Of a stretch of 64,000 nucleotides of DNA, positions 42,715 through 54,018 are shown in pieces. The number at the start of each line of letters is the position of its first letter. Within the stretch, counting starts at the first letter, position 1. Source of the stretch: Alopecurus myosuroides (taxonomy: Eukaryota > Streptophyta > Magnoliopsida > Poales > Poaceae); the NCBI GenBank assembly GCA_028641055.1, contig CM054057.1, positions 401,626,814-401,690,813 of the forward strand, written 5' to 3'. The position numbers and the translations under genes are program-made. The notes under the pieces were generated by a model. The model saw nothing but the letters and a program-made list of their open reading frames with translations. It made no database searches and was not told where the DNA came from.

Positions 42715-45700
42715 GTTTCATGCCAGGCCACCAATACAGTGTCTTGAGATCCTGGTACATCTTTGTACTTCCAGGGTGTATGGAGAGAGGAGTTTCATGA
42801 GCCTCCTTGAGAATGACACCTTTGAGACTTTGAGCTTGAGGAACTGCAATGCGTCCTTCGAAGAACACAGTTCCCTTGTCATCAATTGAGAAGGACTTAA
42901 ATTTCTCCTTGCCTTCTTTGATGTGTTCTACCATCTTCTTGATTTCAGCATCACGAAGTTGTTCAGAACGAATCTTGTCCTCGAGAGTTGGACTGGCTGT
43001 CAAGTTTGCAAGATAGCCTTGAGGAACAAGACCAAGGTTCAGCTTCTGGAATTCTTCATGAAGAGGAGGTTGGCTTTCCATGATCATGAGATTATTGCAA
43101 TACGACTTGCGACTGAGAGCATCGGCCATAACATTAGCCTTGCCTGGAGTGTAAGAAATGGTAAGATCAAAGTCCTTAATCTTTTCAATCCATCTCCTTT
43201 GCCTGAGGTTTAGATCTGGTTGAGTGAAGATGTATTTCAGACTCTTATGATCGGAAAAGATTTCAGTGCGATTACCCAACAAGTATTGTCTCCATTTCTT
43301 GAGGGCAAACACAACTGCTGCAAGTTCAAGGTCATGAGTGGGATAATTGAGCTCATGTGCGTTCAACTGACGTGAAGCATAAGCCACAACTTGACGTTCT
43401 TGCATAAGAACTGCACCTAGACCTTGGAGAGAAGCGTCACAGAATATCTGGAAAGGTTTGGAAGGATCTGGGCCAACCAGAACTGGTGTAGAAGTGAGTT
43501 TAGTCTTCAGGAGATTGAAACTTTCATCACACTGTGGAGACCAAACAAACTTCTTGTCCTTCTTTGTGAGGTCAGTGAGAGGTTTAGCAATCTTGGAGAA
43601 GTTTTGGACGAAACGACGGAAATAGCTAGCCAAGCCAAGAAAACTTCTTACTTGCTTCACCGTCTTTGGAGGTTTCCAATCAACAATTGCTTTAACCTTT
43701 TCTGGATCAATGGCTATGCCCTTGGCAGAGATGACATGACCAAGGTAAGCAACTTCTGAAATCCAGAACTCACATTTGGAGAACTTGGCATAAAGACGAT
43801 GCTCGCGAAGCTTCATGAGGGTTAGACGAAGATGTTCTTCATGTTCTTCCTCGGATTTTGAGTAGACAGGAATGTCATCAAGATATACCACAACGAACTT
43901 GTCGAGGTATTCATGGAAGACAGAATTCACGAGTCGAGAGAATGTCGCCGGTGCATTGGTGAGACCAAAGGACATGACGGTGAATTCATATAGACCGTAG
44001 CGAGTGGTGAAAGCTGTTTTTGGAATATCCTCTTTTCTGATCTTTATTTGATGGTAACCCATTCTCAAGTCCAACTTGGAGAATATTGTGGCTCCAGCAA
44101 GTTTTTCAAAAAGATCATCAATACGAGGAATTGGATACTTGTTTTTGATGGTTTTCTCGTTAAGAGGACGATAGTCAACAACGAGTCTCTTTGTGTGATC
44201 CTTCTTCGCAACGAACAGAGTTGGGCAACCCCAAGCCGAGGAACTAGGTTGAATGTAACCTTTTTCCATGTACATATAAATTTGTTCCTTTAACAACTTC
44301 AGCTCGGGAGTTCCTATCTTGTAGGGATGCTTAGAGATTGGAGCAGTACCTGGCTCAAGCTCGATCACGAACTCAACTGCTTTGTCCGGAGGCATCCCTG
44401 GCAACTCTTCTGGAAAGACGTCAGGGAATTCGCAAACCACCGGAACGTTTTCAAGTGAAGGTAGAGGTTTTGCATCGAGGCTGCACAGCTGAAAGGAACT
44501 TGATTCATTTGGAGAATAGATTATCTGGCCAGAAGGGTGGAACATAGTTATTGACTTTTGAGCACAGTCAATCCTTGCTTTATTAGCTTTCAGCCAATCC
44601 ATACCAAGAATGACATCAATGTCAGAACTTCCCAGCAACATGAGAGAGGCAAGGAAAATGTGGCCTCCAATTAGGATTTGATTATCCTTACTTATCTTGG
44701 AAGTCAACATTTGAGATCCCGGAGAGTGGACAGTGATTTGATTGCTTAGCGGAACCACAATTAGGTTGTTTGTTGTGGCAAAAATCTTTGACACAAAAGA
44801 ATGCGATGCTCCGGTATCAAACAACACTTTAGCTGGAAAAGAGTTTACGGGTAATATACCGAGAACGACGTCAGGAGCTTCCTCAGCTTTGTCGATCTTG
44901 ACATGATTCACCCTTGCGGTCCTCCCGACAGGCCTGTTGTTGGAGTTGAAGGCTTTAGGCGGGGGAGCGCGCACCATTGCCTTGTTTGTGTTGGGACGAG
45001 GTGGTGGTGGAGGTAGCTGCCTCTGCATGCACTTGTCAGCGTAGTGCCCCGTCTGCTTGCACTTGTAGCAAGTGACGACACGAGGAGGCCCTGGTCTTGG
45101 TTGCCCCATCGAAGCCCTCTGATCATGCATCTGAGCAGGGTTGGGTGGGCGGGGAGCGAAGCCTGGAGAAGCTTGGGCGTATGGAGCCCGAGTGACAGCA
45201 CCATTTGGCACCCAAATGCGGCGCTTCTGCGGAGGGGTGGTCATGTTGGAGGAGGAACCACCCTCACGCGAGTGCTTGCGAGACTCCTCGAACGCCTTGC
45301 GCCCGTTTTCTTCATTGAGCGCGGTGTTAATGAGCTCCTCGAAGTTGTTGGACTTGATATTGGTGAGGGCGTACTTGAGTTCCGGGTTAAAACCTCTGCG
45401 GAACCTTGCCATCTTCTTAGCCTCAGTGGCCACCTCATCACCAGCGTAACGAGCGAGGCGATTGAACTCACTCTGATAGCCAATGACGTCCAACTTGCCC
45501 TGCTTGAGTGAGCAAAACTCTTCACGCATCCTTTCCATGAGACCATCTGGAATGTGGTGCTTCAGGAAAGCTTCCTTGAAACAAACCCATGTGATTGGAA
45601 AGCCAGCTCTCATGGCCTGGTAGTTTTCCCACCAAGTAGCTGCCTGATCCTTCAGCAGATAGGAGGCATACTTGACCTTGTCTTCCTCAGCAACGTGAGC

Positions 45701-45937
45701 AATCTCCAGAGCCTTAGCTATCTCACGGATCCAGTCATCAGCGTCCAGAGGCTCGCGTGTGGCCACGAAAGCTCTCGGACCCAGACTGAGGAACTCCTTG
45801 ATGCTGACTCGTGGAGCATTCTGGTTGTTGTGCTGGTTAGTCTGAAACTGGGCCATCTGTGCCATGACTTGGGTCATCTGAGTCAACAGCTCCGTGATTG
45901 GCGGTGGCTCAGGCGGGTTGTTCCTTGTTGGCGGCAT
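42701..45937 (-). pseudogene. pol: G3 gag, protease, reverse transcriptase, RNase H
   Basis: A 1078-codon frame starting at an ATG right after a splice-acceptor-like TTTCCATTCAGG. Gag has [17 protein letters not shown] and a complete zinc knuckle (Cys290, Cys293, His298, Cys303). The protease DTGAS is at 374-378 and the RT YLDD at 685-688, followed by Ile-Pro where family members usually have Ile-Leu. RNase H has Asp834, Glu871 and Asp896. The integrase zinc-finger His are 1047 and 1054. The frame ends prematurely after GMKRE because of the 11-base loss. Otherwise there is no internal stop. Confidence 0.93.
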
Positions 45938-46146
45938 CCTGAATGGAAATGCATTTTAGCACAACAATAGAAAAGGATAGACTTGGAAACCGAAAGAGAG
46001 ATTATTCCGACGCATGAATAGATAACCAACAGGTACATCATCACATGTTCAAATACATCAGAATATCCAACACACCATAAATGGTTCGAATGCCAAAGGA
46101 TAACTAAACATAGCTAAGAATGGATACATCGGTACTCCCATGCTCA
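45938..46146 (-). other. G3 spacer between pre-gag and gag
   Basis: Short non-coding gap. It ends on the element strand in a pyrimidine-rich TTTCCATTCAG before the gag ATG, as in G1. Confidence 0.5.
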
Positions 46147-47079
46147 TCACGCAGGACGGCGGCTAGGAGTACGGCGAGAGGTACGGTGAGGAGCACGCCC
46201 ACGAAAGTAGGTAGAACGACGATCCACATAGATCTGACGTGGTCTGAGAGCGACTCTAGGTGTGGTGAAGTACATAGCGTCGACTCCCTGTGCTCCAAAG
46301 CGTGGAATCCCAGTGTAACCAGCACCGAGGTTGAGGAGTGGACCTCTGATCGGCTCGTAACCTCCAGCATCTGGCAGACGACGACCAACTGGCTGATCGA
46401 AACGTGCAAAGCGCTCATCTCCAACAAAGTCTGTGGTGTAAGTCGCCAGACGAGTCAAAGCAAGGTAGAGCTGCTCTCTGACTGAAGCCAACTCCTGAGA
46501 TAGTGTGCTGGCAACTGCGTCACTGTGCCTCACAAACTGAGCGGTGGTGTGCAGCCTGGAGTTATCATGCTCGTAGACATCCAAGTTGTCGTAGAGAGTG
46601 AAGTGAGCTCCCTCCGAAGTGATGTAACCACGGGGGATGTGGCGATAGATAGAATCGTCAAATCCCCAGTAGTCAGCACGAAGGACGGTGAGACTCACAT
46701 AAGCTGCCTGCTGCACAGCCATATCCACTGTGGAACCTACTGCCTCGTAGCGGTGGACTACGCTCATGCCATCATCTGACAGAATGTAGACGATAGCCTG
46801 GTAGTAGGTCTGGTCAAACTCTCGCTGCTGCTCGTAGACCTGGTACTCTGGTGCCCAACGGAACCCCAGAAAAGTGACCATGTCTCTCAGCATCTCCGGA
46901 TAACCGGCAGTGCTCTCGCAACGAGTCATACGAACCACCTGCGGGTAGAACCTGAGATCCATCTGCAGATGATCGGGGAAGTTTTGATTAGACGCCGGTA
47001 GAAGAACTGAAGTGGAAAGCAACAACAAGGTTTCAACGGACGAAAGGATGTTGAGAAGAACAGGATATCGAAGCAACAT
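46147..47079 (-). CDS. G3 pre-gag protein
   Basis: A 310-codon minus-strand frame between the primer site and gag. The true start may be the Met at codon 40 (MDLRFYPQVV), because the first part is hydrophobic and lies in leader sequence. The middle (MAVQQAAYVSLTVLRADYWG, then HFTLYDN) corresponds to the G1 pre-gag region. The tail is Arg-rich (RGRAPHRTSRRTPSRR), unlike the acidic G1 tail. No catalytic motif. Its retention as an open frame in two families suggests a real but unknown function. Confidence 0.75.
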   Translation of the reverse strand: MLLRYPVLLNILSSVETLLLLSTSVLLPASNQNFPDHLQMDLRFYPQVVRMTRCESTAGYPEMLRDMVTFLGFRWAPEYQVYEQQREFDQTYYQAIVYILSDDGMSVVHRYEAVGSTVDMAVQQAAYVSLTVLRADYWGFDDSIYRHIPRGYITSEGAHFTLYDNLDVYEHDNSRLHTTAQFVRHSDAVASTLSQELASVREQLYLALTRLATYTTDFVGDERFARFDQPVGRRLPDAGGYEPIRGPLLNLGAGYTGIPRFGAQGVDAMYFTTPRVALRPRQIYVDRRSTYFRGRAPHRTSRRTPSRRPA

Positions 47080-47487
47080 TGGGGAAACACGAGACCAAAC
47101 ACTCCTGAGGTACTACGGAAAACCCATCCAGGCTTCTAAAGGATCAATATCTACTGCTTAAGGAATAGAGGATCTGCTTCCGGGGCTTACACGCCTCCGT
47201 TCTCAATCGTGAGTAGGCAACATGATAAATCATGTCACAACCACCTCCATTCTATGGTCTAGTAGATATAACTATCCTAGAGAAACCAGGATACGAGAAA
47301 CCCTAACTTGAAAGTTTAGATGAGAAGAGAAAACAACGTTGCACTTCCTTACCAGAAAAAGGGAGGGTGGGTGGGGAAAGAAATAAAAGAACAGAATTCC
47401 TACTCTCACGTTTCATTTTTCCTATATAGCTACAAAATAGTTTCTAGACTCAACTGCGACCAGTAAAAGGGATCCTACAGGCAGACA
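47080..47487 (-). other. G3 leader
   Basis: Non-coding leader between primer site and pre-gag. About 47100-47480 is nearly the same as the G4 leader at 63660-64000 in the opposite orientation, confirming that the two elements belong to one family. Confidence 0.7.
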
Positions 47488-47500
47488 GGCTCTGATACCA
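47488..47500 (-). promoter_or_regulatory. G3 primer-binding site (tRNA-iMet type)
   Basis: Minus strand TGGTATCAGAGCC, two bases after the LTR end GGGTGCGACA at 47503. Confidence 0.93.
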
Positions 47501-47972
47501 TTTGTCGCACCCGGACTTCTAGAGGATACTCACAGTCCGCTAAACAGTAGAGAAAATGGCTTACGGGGCATACCGGCACCCGCATCTCAATATGAGCAGG
47601 CCAACACGTAAATGTGTGACAACCATTCTCTACTATCCATCGTCTGCGCAAACCATCCCATAGAAATCAGGACACTTCCGTTGACGTACTTCATAACATA
47701 CACACATGGTACGTCAACGGCATTAGAACAACTGATATCACAACATATCTCTAAGACAGAAAAGATTGAAATAAGTTGCAAATAGCTCTCACTAGAGCAG
47801 AGATAGCAAATACAATCATCCAGAGGACACATGTCCCAACAATTCATCATTATAACACAGCGGAAGCATCCAAAGTGTCTGAGTACAGACAAGATCCAAA
47901 TAGGCCTAAGAGGCCGGAAACAAAAAGACGGGGCCCATCCACGATGTCTCGGATCCTGCCCGGGTCCGCTAT

Positions 47973-48037
47973 CTACTCGTCAGCAGCCTCGTCATACTCC
48001 ACGTAGTAGCCTCCATGGGGATCCTCGGAAACGTAGT
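47973..48037 (-). CDS. G3 LTR acidic mini-gene, candidate terminal exon
   Basis: 65 bp after TTTCCGCAG, open to TAG. The peptide starts DYVSEDPHGGYYVEY and ends in an acidic tail. G4 differs by one synonymous base (GGA for GGT). The phase matches the exon at 49251-49328. Confidence 0.6.
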
Positions 48038-48449
48038 CTGCGGAAACCACAGCCCCAAAGGGGTCAGTACAGACAAGTACTGGCAAGCAAGACTCACAAG
48101 ATACCATAGTGTACCCGGCAACACCAAGTACAGATGCTTTGGGTTCAACGGAAGAATAGGTGATACAAAAGTGCGGCAGCAGGCTGCTCTAACCAACTAC
48201 AGAAACACGCTACAACATCCGGCTAAAAGAGAGGGATAAGATAGCGTATCGTAACCAACTATAACTAACCTCAAACAAACCCATCCTGGATCTCGCCCCT
48301 TATCCAAAGAAGCAATCCGAGGATAACTCACATAGTTGGATTAATGATGGTTCAAGTTATTGTGTCAATAAGCTATTACTAGTCAAGTTATCATTAGTTA
48401 GGTGTAAGTTGTTCTGAGTACTTGTTAGCCAGTACTTTCACCAAGTCAA

Positions 48450-48505
48450 CCATAACCGCGGAAAACACGGCTTCTCGAGAAGATTTAACCCTGCAGGGGT
48501 GCACC
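48450..48505 (-). promoter_or_regulatory. Conserved CTGCAG block in the G3 LTR
   Basis: Minus strand: GTGCACCCCTGCAGGG, TTAAATC, TTCTCGAGAA (perfect palindrome), GCCGTGTTTTCCGCGG, TTATGG. It lies in the candidate intron, about 410 bp before the terminal exon. Confidence 0.7.
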
Positions 48506-49250
48506 AATTTGGCCGTACACGTAAGAATATCCCGCCAGATGGAATGCCTTCCACCAAGCGAGGCACTCAACACAACCCAACTCTTCTTCGCATCAAGCCC
48601 AAAGAACCCCGTGCAATTGAGCGCACGGCTAATCAAGCCCCACGAAGAAAAGGGACCCTCATAGCACTCTAAGAACGTGTCTCCCTAAATGCTGACTACA
48701 AAAATTCCACCCTGGCCTCGGGTTCGTACCTGCATATGCGTGCGGCAAATGGAAAACCCGAACTAAATGAGGCGATTTGGACGAGATGCGAATCGAATCA
48801 AATTGAGGGGGGCGCCCATACACGCTTCCCACATGCGGATAGTGCGCTCATCATGGATCAGTAGACAAGACCCTTTTCCTAATTAGGTCGACACTAGCAG
48901 GCCTCAAAACCACGTCGGGCCTCCTGCCGGTGCCTTATCATCAAATTAGCATTACCTCAAACATTAACAGGTTGATTGTTTGAACATCGAGCCCCAGAAC
49001 ATAATAAATATGGTAACAGAAATAACGGACAGCAAACTCGAGCAAAAACAAACCTAAGCATGCTAGTAAGACACGGGCAACAAGCAACGGGGTTATAGGT
49101 GTGGAGGTGAGGCTATATCAGGGTTAAAGGATAACATGTGATAGGATCGGAACACAAGCAACGATTCATAAGGCTAGCAGAATAGACAACGGAAAGTATC
49201 GGTATCCAATGTGGAAAGGAACACAATGGTTCATGTGAGTGAATACTTGC

Positions 49251-49328
49251 CTGCAAACTCAGCAGCCTGGTACTGAGCTAACTCCTCAGAAGTAGTGTCG
49301 TAAACCTCGTCTGTCTCAACGTCGTCGT
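49251..49328 (-). CDS. G3 LTR acidic mini-gene, candidate internal exon
   Basis: 78 bp between CTCGAATAG and the consensus GC donor GCAG|GCAAGT. Phase 1 reading: DDDVETDEVYDTTSEEL, then AQYQAAEFA. G4 differs at three bases, two of them synonymous. GC-AG introns normally need this strong donor context, which supports real splicing. Confidence 0.6.
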
Positions 49329-50379
49329 CTATTCGAGAAGAAGCAAACAAACAATGCAGAGAGACAAACAATCAATAACATGGCATAATGCACAATCATG
49401 GGATGATGCATGACAATTTAATTTATGCATCAAAGGTAAGCTAGTTGACATGGTAACTTAATTAAATGGACCCCTATGCAATTTGGGTTGCATATGGAAA
49501 GCCCATGAATTTAGGTTGAAATAATTGTTCTACAACTAACCAACAGGTGAAAGTGGATTAGCATGATGCATGGATGAGGAAAACAAAAAGAAAACAACAA
49601 TAGATCCAATTTGAAATAAAGTTTACCAAGTTTGGAATTTTATTTATTAAGTTATGAAAATTTGCTTCTTAAAGGAGTTACACAAGCATTTGTTGTTTTC
49701 ACCAATTTTAATTGTTCAAAATAGATGACAAAATTCATATTTGGAAAGAGCAAAAAAAATTAGGTGGAATAAATGTTCATTTATTGAAAAAGGATTTATA
49801 ATGAATTAATTATGAATTAAACAAGTTGAACAAGATTTAAAAGGATTTAAATCAAGTATGAATTTATTTGAATTTTTATTTGTTCAAAACATTAAATCAA
49901 ATTCATATTTGAAAAGTTTATACTTTTCTGGTTTGAAAACATATTTTATAAGTTCAAAAAGAAATTAATTTGACCAAGTTATTAATTTAGCAATTTTAAA
50001 TGATTTAAACAAGGTTTAAATTAATTAACCAATTTTAATTATTCAAAACATGAAACAAAGTTTATATTTGAAAAGGTGGTTCAATTTGGCATGGAAAACA
50101 TATTTTATATGTGTTATTTGAAATAAGTTTGATTTAGTTATGAAATTAACCAAATTTGAAATGATTTGTTTGAATTTGAATTTTGTAAACATTTGAAATG
50201 TTCAAAACAGAAAACAAATGATTTAATCAGATAGAGAATTAAATTTGGTTCAGTATACCTATTTTATTTGTATTATTTGGATTTGAAATTCAAAAGATAT
50301 TTGCATTTGGAATTTAGGGACCAATCTGTAAATAAAATGGACTGAAACTTAAAAGAAAAAAATAGCCAGAACGATTTAC

Positions 50380-51115
50380 ACCCCGCAGTGGCCCAGCCCA
50401 GGCCACTGACAGAGGGGCCCTGGGCCACGGTGGCCCGCGTGTGTGCGCGTGGCTGCAGTGCCGCTGACAGGGAGGCCCACCTGTCAGCGCTCGCGGTGCA
50501 AAAATTGGTGGTTTATTCCGCAAGGGGCAGGGATCGAACACTCGACCCCGTGAGCGCGTGCGTGTGCTGTTGCCACTGCGGTGGCGAATCGTTTTTGTCG
50601 GTATGGGAGGCGCAGGGAGGATATGGTTCAGTTAGCGCTGCTAACTGAAACTGAATTTGATTCAGTTGACTGAACCTGTCGACAGATCGGTGCTCGCCGG
50701 CGGTGACTGCTGCACTGCTGCTACTCACGGTGGACGCGCTGGTGCTCGTGGGTGTGCGCGTGCTTGTGACGTGACGCAGAGAGAGGGAAAGGGGGGTGGA
50801 AAAGATGGTGCTCACCGGGAGGAAAATCAGAGGGAGGTGCTCGGGGCAGTGGACGACGGCGACAGCGAGCTGGACGGCGGCGGCGCTGCAGCAGCTCTCT
50901 GTGCTCGCTGTGGTGTCGAGGAAGTAGAGGAAGCCATGGGGGCTTCGTTCCCGTGGCTAGCCAGGCCTGGAGGTGGCCAACTCGGCGGCGATCATCGGAG
51001 TACAGTGGCGGTGGTGCGGTGGGTTCAGAGGTGGGGTGGTGCCGCGACAGAGAATAGCGGGAGAGAGGGGGAAACGACGGCGGCGAGAGAGGGAGAGAGG
51101 AGGGAGGACTAGGGC
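50380..51115 (-). promoter_or_regulatory. GC-rich leader of the G3 LTR
   Basis: A GC-rich block with a short frame from ATG near 50936 (MASSTSSTPQ) that resembles a frame in the G4 LTR but stops at TGA before the donor. A Pol III B-box-like TGTTCGATCCC is on the minus strand at 50530-50540. Best read as a transcribed 5' leader with a splice donor. Coding is doubtful. Confidence 0.4.
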
Positions 51116-51935
51116 AGAGGGTGGGCTCGCGGCCTAGGGTTATAAGGAGGGGGAGAGCGAGCTCGTGGCCGTTCCCTCCTCGCTGCTGTCGACGTGGACA
51201 CGCGCAGATGCGCGCCGTACGAAGGTGGGAGAAAGGAGGGGGTAGCAGGCCGTGGGTTAGGTGGGCTGGGCCTGCTGCCTCCCTCTGCGTTTCTTTTTAA
51301 TTTTTCTTTCTGTTTTTTTTTTTTGCTGAAAAGGAAAAGGAAGAAAAAGATAGGGTTTTAAGGGTTAGAAAAAATTAGGAAAAATTGTTATAGGTTATTT
51401 ATGATAACAGCAACAATTTGCAAACTTCTGTCAAATATTTCAAATTAGTTGCTGTTTGTTTTTCATTTGAATTTGAGTTAATTTTTTGGTATTAATTGAT
51501 TAGATGAAAAGAACAATTTAAAAGTTTTTAGTTTCAAGTGTAATGGTAACAAATGATTGATTTGTTTTGTAATTTTCATAAACTTCAAAAATGGTTGCTG
51601 TTTGGAAACTTAATTGAATTTGAATGAAATTTGAATTAAGTGAATTATTAAAAAGAACAAGTTAATAGTTTGAGCTTTCTATTTTAATGGAAACAAATAG
51701 CTGTTTTTATTTGAATATTTTTTATTTGAAAATTGTAACAGAACAAGTATGAACAAAGATTTGAAATTTGATTTGAAAATTCAAATGGAAAACAAGGGAA
51801 AACAGATGGAAAACAAAGAAAAACAAATGGAAAACAAAGCAAAACAAATGCAATGAACATGATGTCATGATGCAAAACATAAATTTAACAGAAAGCAAAC
51901 ATTCTAGGGGTTGTTTTCATACTTGGGATGTTACA

Positions 51936-52663
51936 TGTTTGATTCAGGTTATTGATAACACAAGCATTACTAGAGGAGAGGAGCATGGAGTCATGGTGCC
52001 ACACATGGAGGAATACATGGGACAAGATGATCATGAAGGCACAAGAAAGGAGAAGAAGCTAGAAGCTAAAGAAGGGGGGATTGAGAGCATCAAGGACATG
52101 TCCTTGCTTGTTTTAGCCCCATAATATTGTGTTGCGTTTGAGAGGCTTATGGGGGCACCAAGGACATGTCCTAGGTAGTCCCACACGAGAGAAATGAGTA
52201 CATGCGAGTCCATTGGCCATCCCTCCTATTATGGGTCGGTTTGTATCCCCCTAGTCGAGTCCAACTTGTTAGTGAGTACAAACCCGAGTTAGGTCCAGGG
52301 GTGGTGCGAATTATTCTTGTGGCCACATCCCCTTCTCTTATATATCTCCAACCTGCGAGTTTGGAGGTTTATACTACGTATACCATAAACCCTAGAACCT
52401 CTAGGTGATATGCTCGAAGCATTCATCTTGAAGTAATACAGCTGCAAGTTTTGTGTGCTATCTGCTGTTCCATTGGGAATTAGTAGATACAGGAACACTA
52501 GTAGTTGGTGTCTACTCGTGCAAGTGTGTGGATTTGCGAATATCCAAGGGATTGGTTGTTGTTGCAATTGTCATAAGGAATTAACCGGAGAGTTCGTGGA
52601 GATACACAAGTTATCATCCAATTATCAACTGTGAGTTCATCGAGAAGATCGGGCATCCCCTTA
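51936..52663 (+). repeat. Right part of an LTR interrupted by G3
   Basis: Non-coding. A TATATA box (52338-52346) is followed by R-like sequence with AACCCTAGAACC, then about 300 bp ending CCCCTTATCA at the edge of integrase-derived sequence. This looks like the promoter-to-end part of a plus-strand LTR whose left half would lie beyond G3. The family is not recognised. Confidence 0.5.
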
Positions 52664-53127
52664 TCACGGTTGACCGGTTGGGAATTGTCCTGAGGCTCCA
52701 CAAGACGGATGGCAGTTCCTCTATCCACTATCCGGGTGCCCTCTTGAGTGGGTCCACCAGTCGGGGCTTGATGCCGGCTAGGATCAGGCTGTTTGCTCTC
52801 TCCACTTGGCCGTTTGACTGGGGCGGGCTACGAATGCCAGGTCCAGTCGGATCCCCTTGTCCCGCAGAATCTCGCGAAGGTGCCCTTGGTGAATTTCGTG
52901 TTGTTATCGGTGATGATGCTACGCGGATAGCCGTAGAGGTAGATGATGTCCTTGAAAAAGGTGATGACGGTTTGGTCATCCAGTTTCTTGATCGTCTTGG
53001 CCTCGACCCACTTGGTGAATTTATTGATGGCGACTAGCAGGTGGGTCATGCCGCTTCGGGCCGTCTTGAATGGGTGCACCACGTCCAGACCCCACAGGGC
53101 GAAGGTCCAGGTGATGGGGATGGATCT
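52664..53127 (-). pseudogene. Tat-type Ty3/gypsy integrase fragment
   Basis: Minus-strand pieces in more than one frame read ITWTFALWGLDVVHPFKTA, HLLVAINKFTKWVEAKTIK, SIITDNNTKF, SNGQVERANSLILAGIKPRL and ELPSVLWSLRTIPNRS. These are the integrase core motifs of Tat/Retand-type elements, with catalytic Asp, Asp and Glu recognisable. Frameshifts break it. It is bounded by an LTR at 53128 and by LTR debris on the left. Confidence 0.85.
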
Positions 53128-53998
53128 TGTCGGACCTACAGATACCAGGGTATCCTGGGCCGTCTGCTGCTGGCCCAACCCATCAGGTACGAAAGGAGTC
53201 TGTACCAATCTATCGCAAAGTGAAGGGAGCCCCTAGCGGTTTCTCGCCAATGCCGGCCCCTTTGAGAGGAGTCTTCCTTGATAAGTCCATCGCGTATCAC
53301 CGGGGAGGAGCCCTGCTTCGCCCCCGCTCCTTCCCGGAAGGAACCTCGCCAGTTGGGAGACAACCCATGTGAGGGTGACGTCCTGGCCCCTGCACGGATG
53401 ACGAAGGCACCGCAGGCGACAGAGCGACTTTGGCCGTAGTTGCCATTCTCGTGTATAAAGTGCAGAGCACCGCTGCGCACACCAAAACCTGTTCTGGGGC
53501 TTTCCTCTTTGGTGCAAGAAGACCGGTCCGCCGCTAAAAGATGGAGGGAGCATCACTGGAGCCCCCACCAACCTTCCATGGATGGTGGCGACCATCCTCG
53601 ACGACTGGCAAAAGCATGTGTGGCAGAGCGCCGCAGTGTACTCCTTTGGCACCTTGTGGTAGCCCTTTCCTGCCCAATGAGCGGGAAAGAGGGCCAAGTG
53701 CCGATATAAGTAGGCTGCCCCCGCCACCGTAGAAAGGGGCAGATGAGTGAGCTGAGTAGATAGAACACCGGAACACCCCACTTATACTTACATCTCACGA
53801 TGCAATCAACCAGACAAGCAGGAGTAGGGTTTTACACCATCACGGTGGCTTGAACCTGAGTAAACTCTCCGTGTCTCCATTGTTTTCCTTCGAGGCCTCC
53901 CTTCCCGAAGCCTTCCGAGGTGCGATAGAACGTGGTTAGCCCCCAGTGTTTGAACCTTTACGGTTTACCCTATCATTGACAGAACAGCCTTTCTGACA
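53128..53998 (+). repeat. T2 5' LTR (871 bp), Tat-like element
   Basis: Starts TGTCGGACCTAC, ends TTTCTGACA, and is followed by a primer site. TATAAG is at 53705-53710, with R/U5 after it. It is inserted into the integrase fragment. It is GC-rich compared with the surrounding LTRs. Confidence 0.75.
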
Positions 53999-54000
53999 TT

Positions 54001-54018
54001 TGGCGCGCCAGGTAGGGG
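54001..54018 (+). promoter_or_regulatory. T2 primer-binding site
   Basis: TGGCGCGCCAGGTAGGGG, two bases after the LTR end. This primer-site type differs from the iMet type of all other elements here and is common in grass Tat-lineage elements. Confidence 0.8.

Larger units (their letters stand above)
40704..51935 (-). mobile_element. G3: Tekay/Del-type chromovirus, 3' LTR cut by S1
   Basis: Minus-strand order: 5' LTR (51935 to 47503), primer site, pre-gag frame, gag, protease, RT, RNase H, integrase, chromodomain, polypurine tract, 3' LTR fragment (41517 to 40704). The rest of the 3' LTR should lie left of S1. Over the 0.8 kb they share, the two LTRs look about 98 percent alike by eye. The right flank is the LTR piece at 51936. 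Confidence 0.92.
47503..51935 (-). repeat. G3 5' LTR (4.43 kb)
   Basis: Minus strand TGTAACATCCCAAGT to GTCCGGGTGCGACA. From its start: AT-rich U3, TTATAA at 51140-51145, a GC-rich leader (about 51110-50380) with the donor CCCG|GTGAGCACC at 50810-50816, a long AT-rich stretch, an acidic exon (49251-49328), the CTGCAG block (48450-48505), a terminal exon (47973-48037), and a GGCCTCTTAGGCC motif near 47905. It is collinear with the G4 LTR. Confidence 0.93.

Noticed and set aside
53233..53781. 182-codon minus-strand frame
   Set aside because: It is the antisense of the T2 LTR and has no protein family motif.
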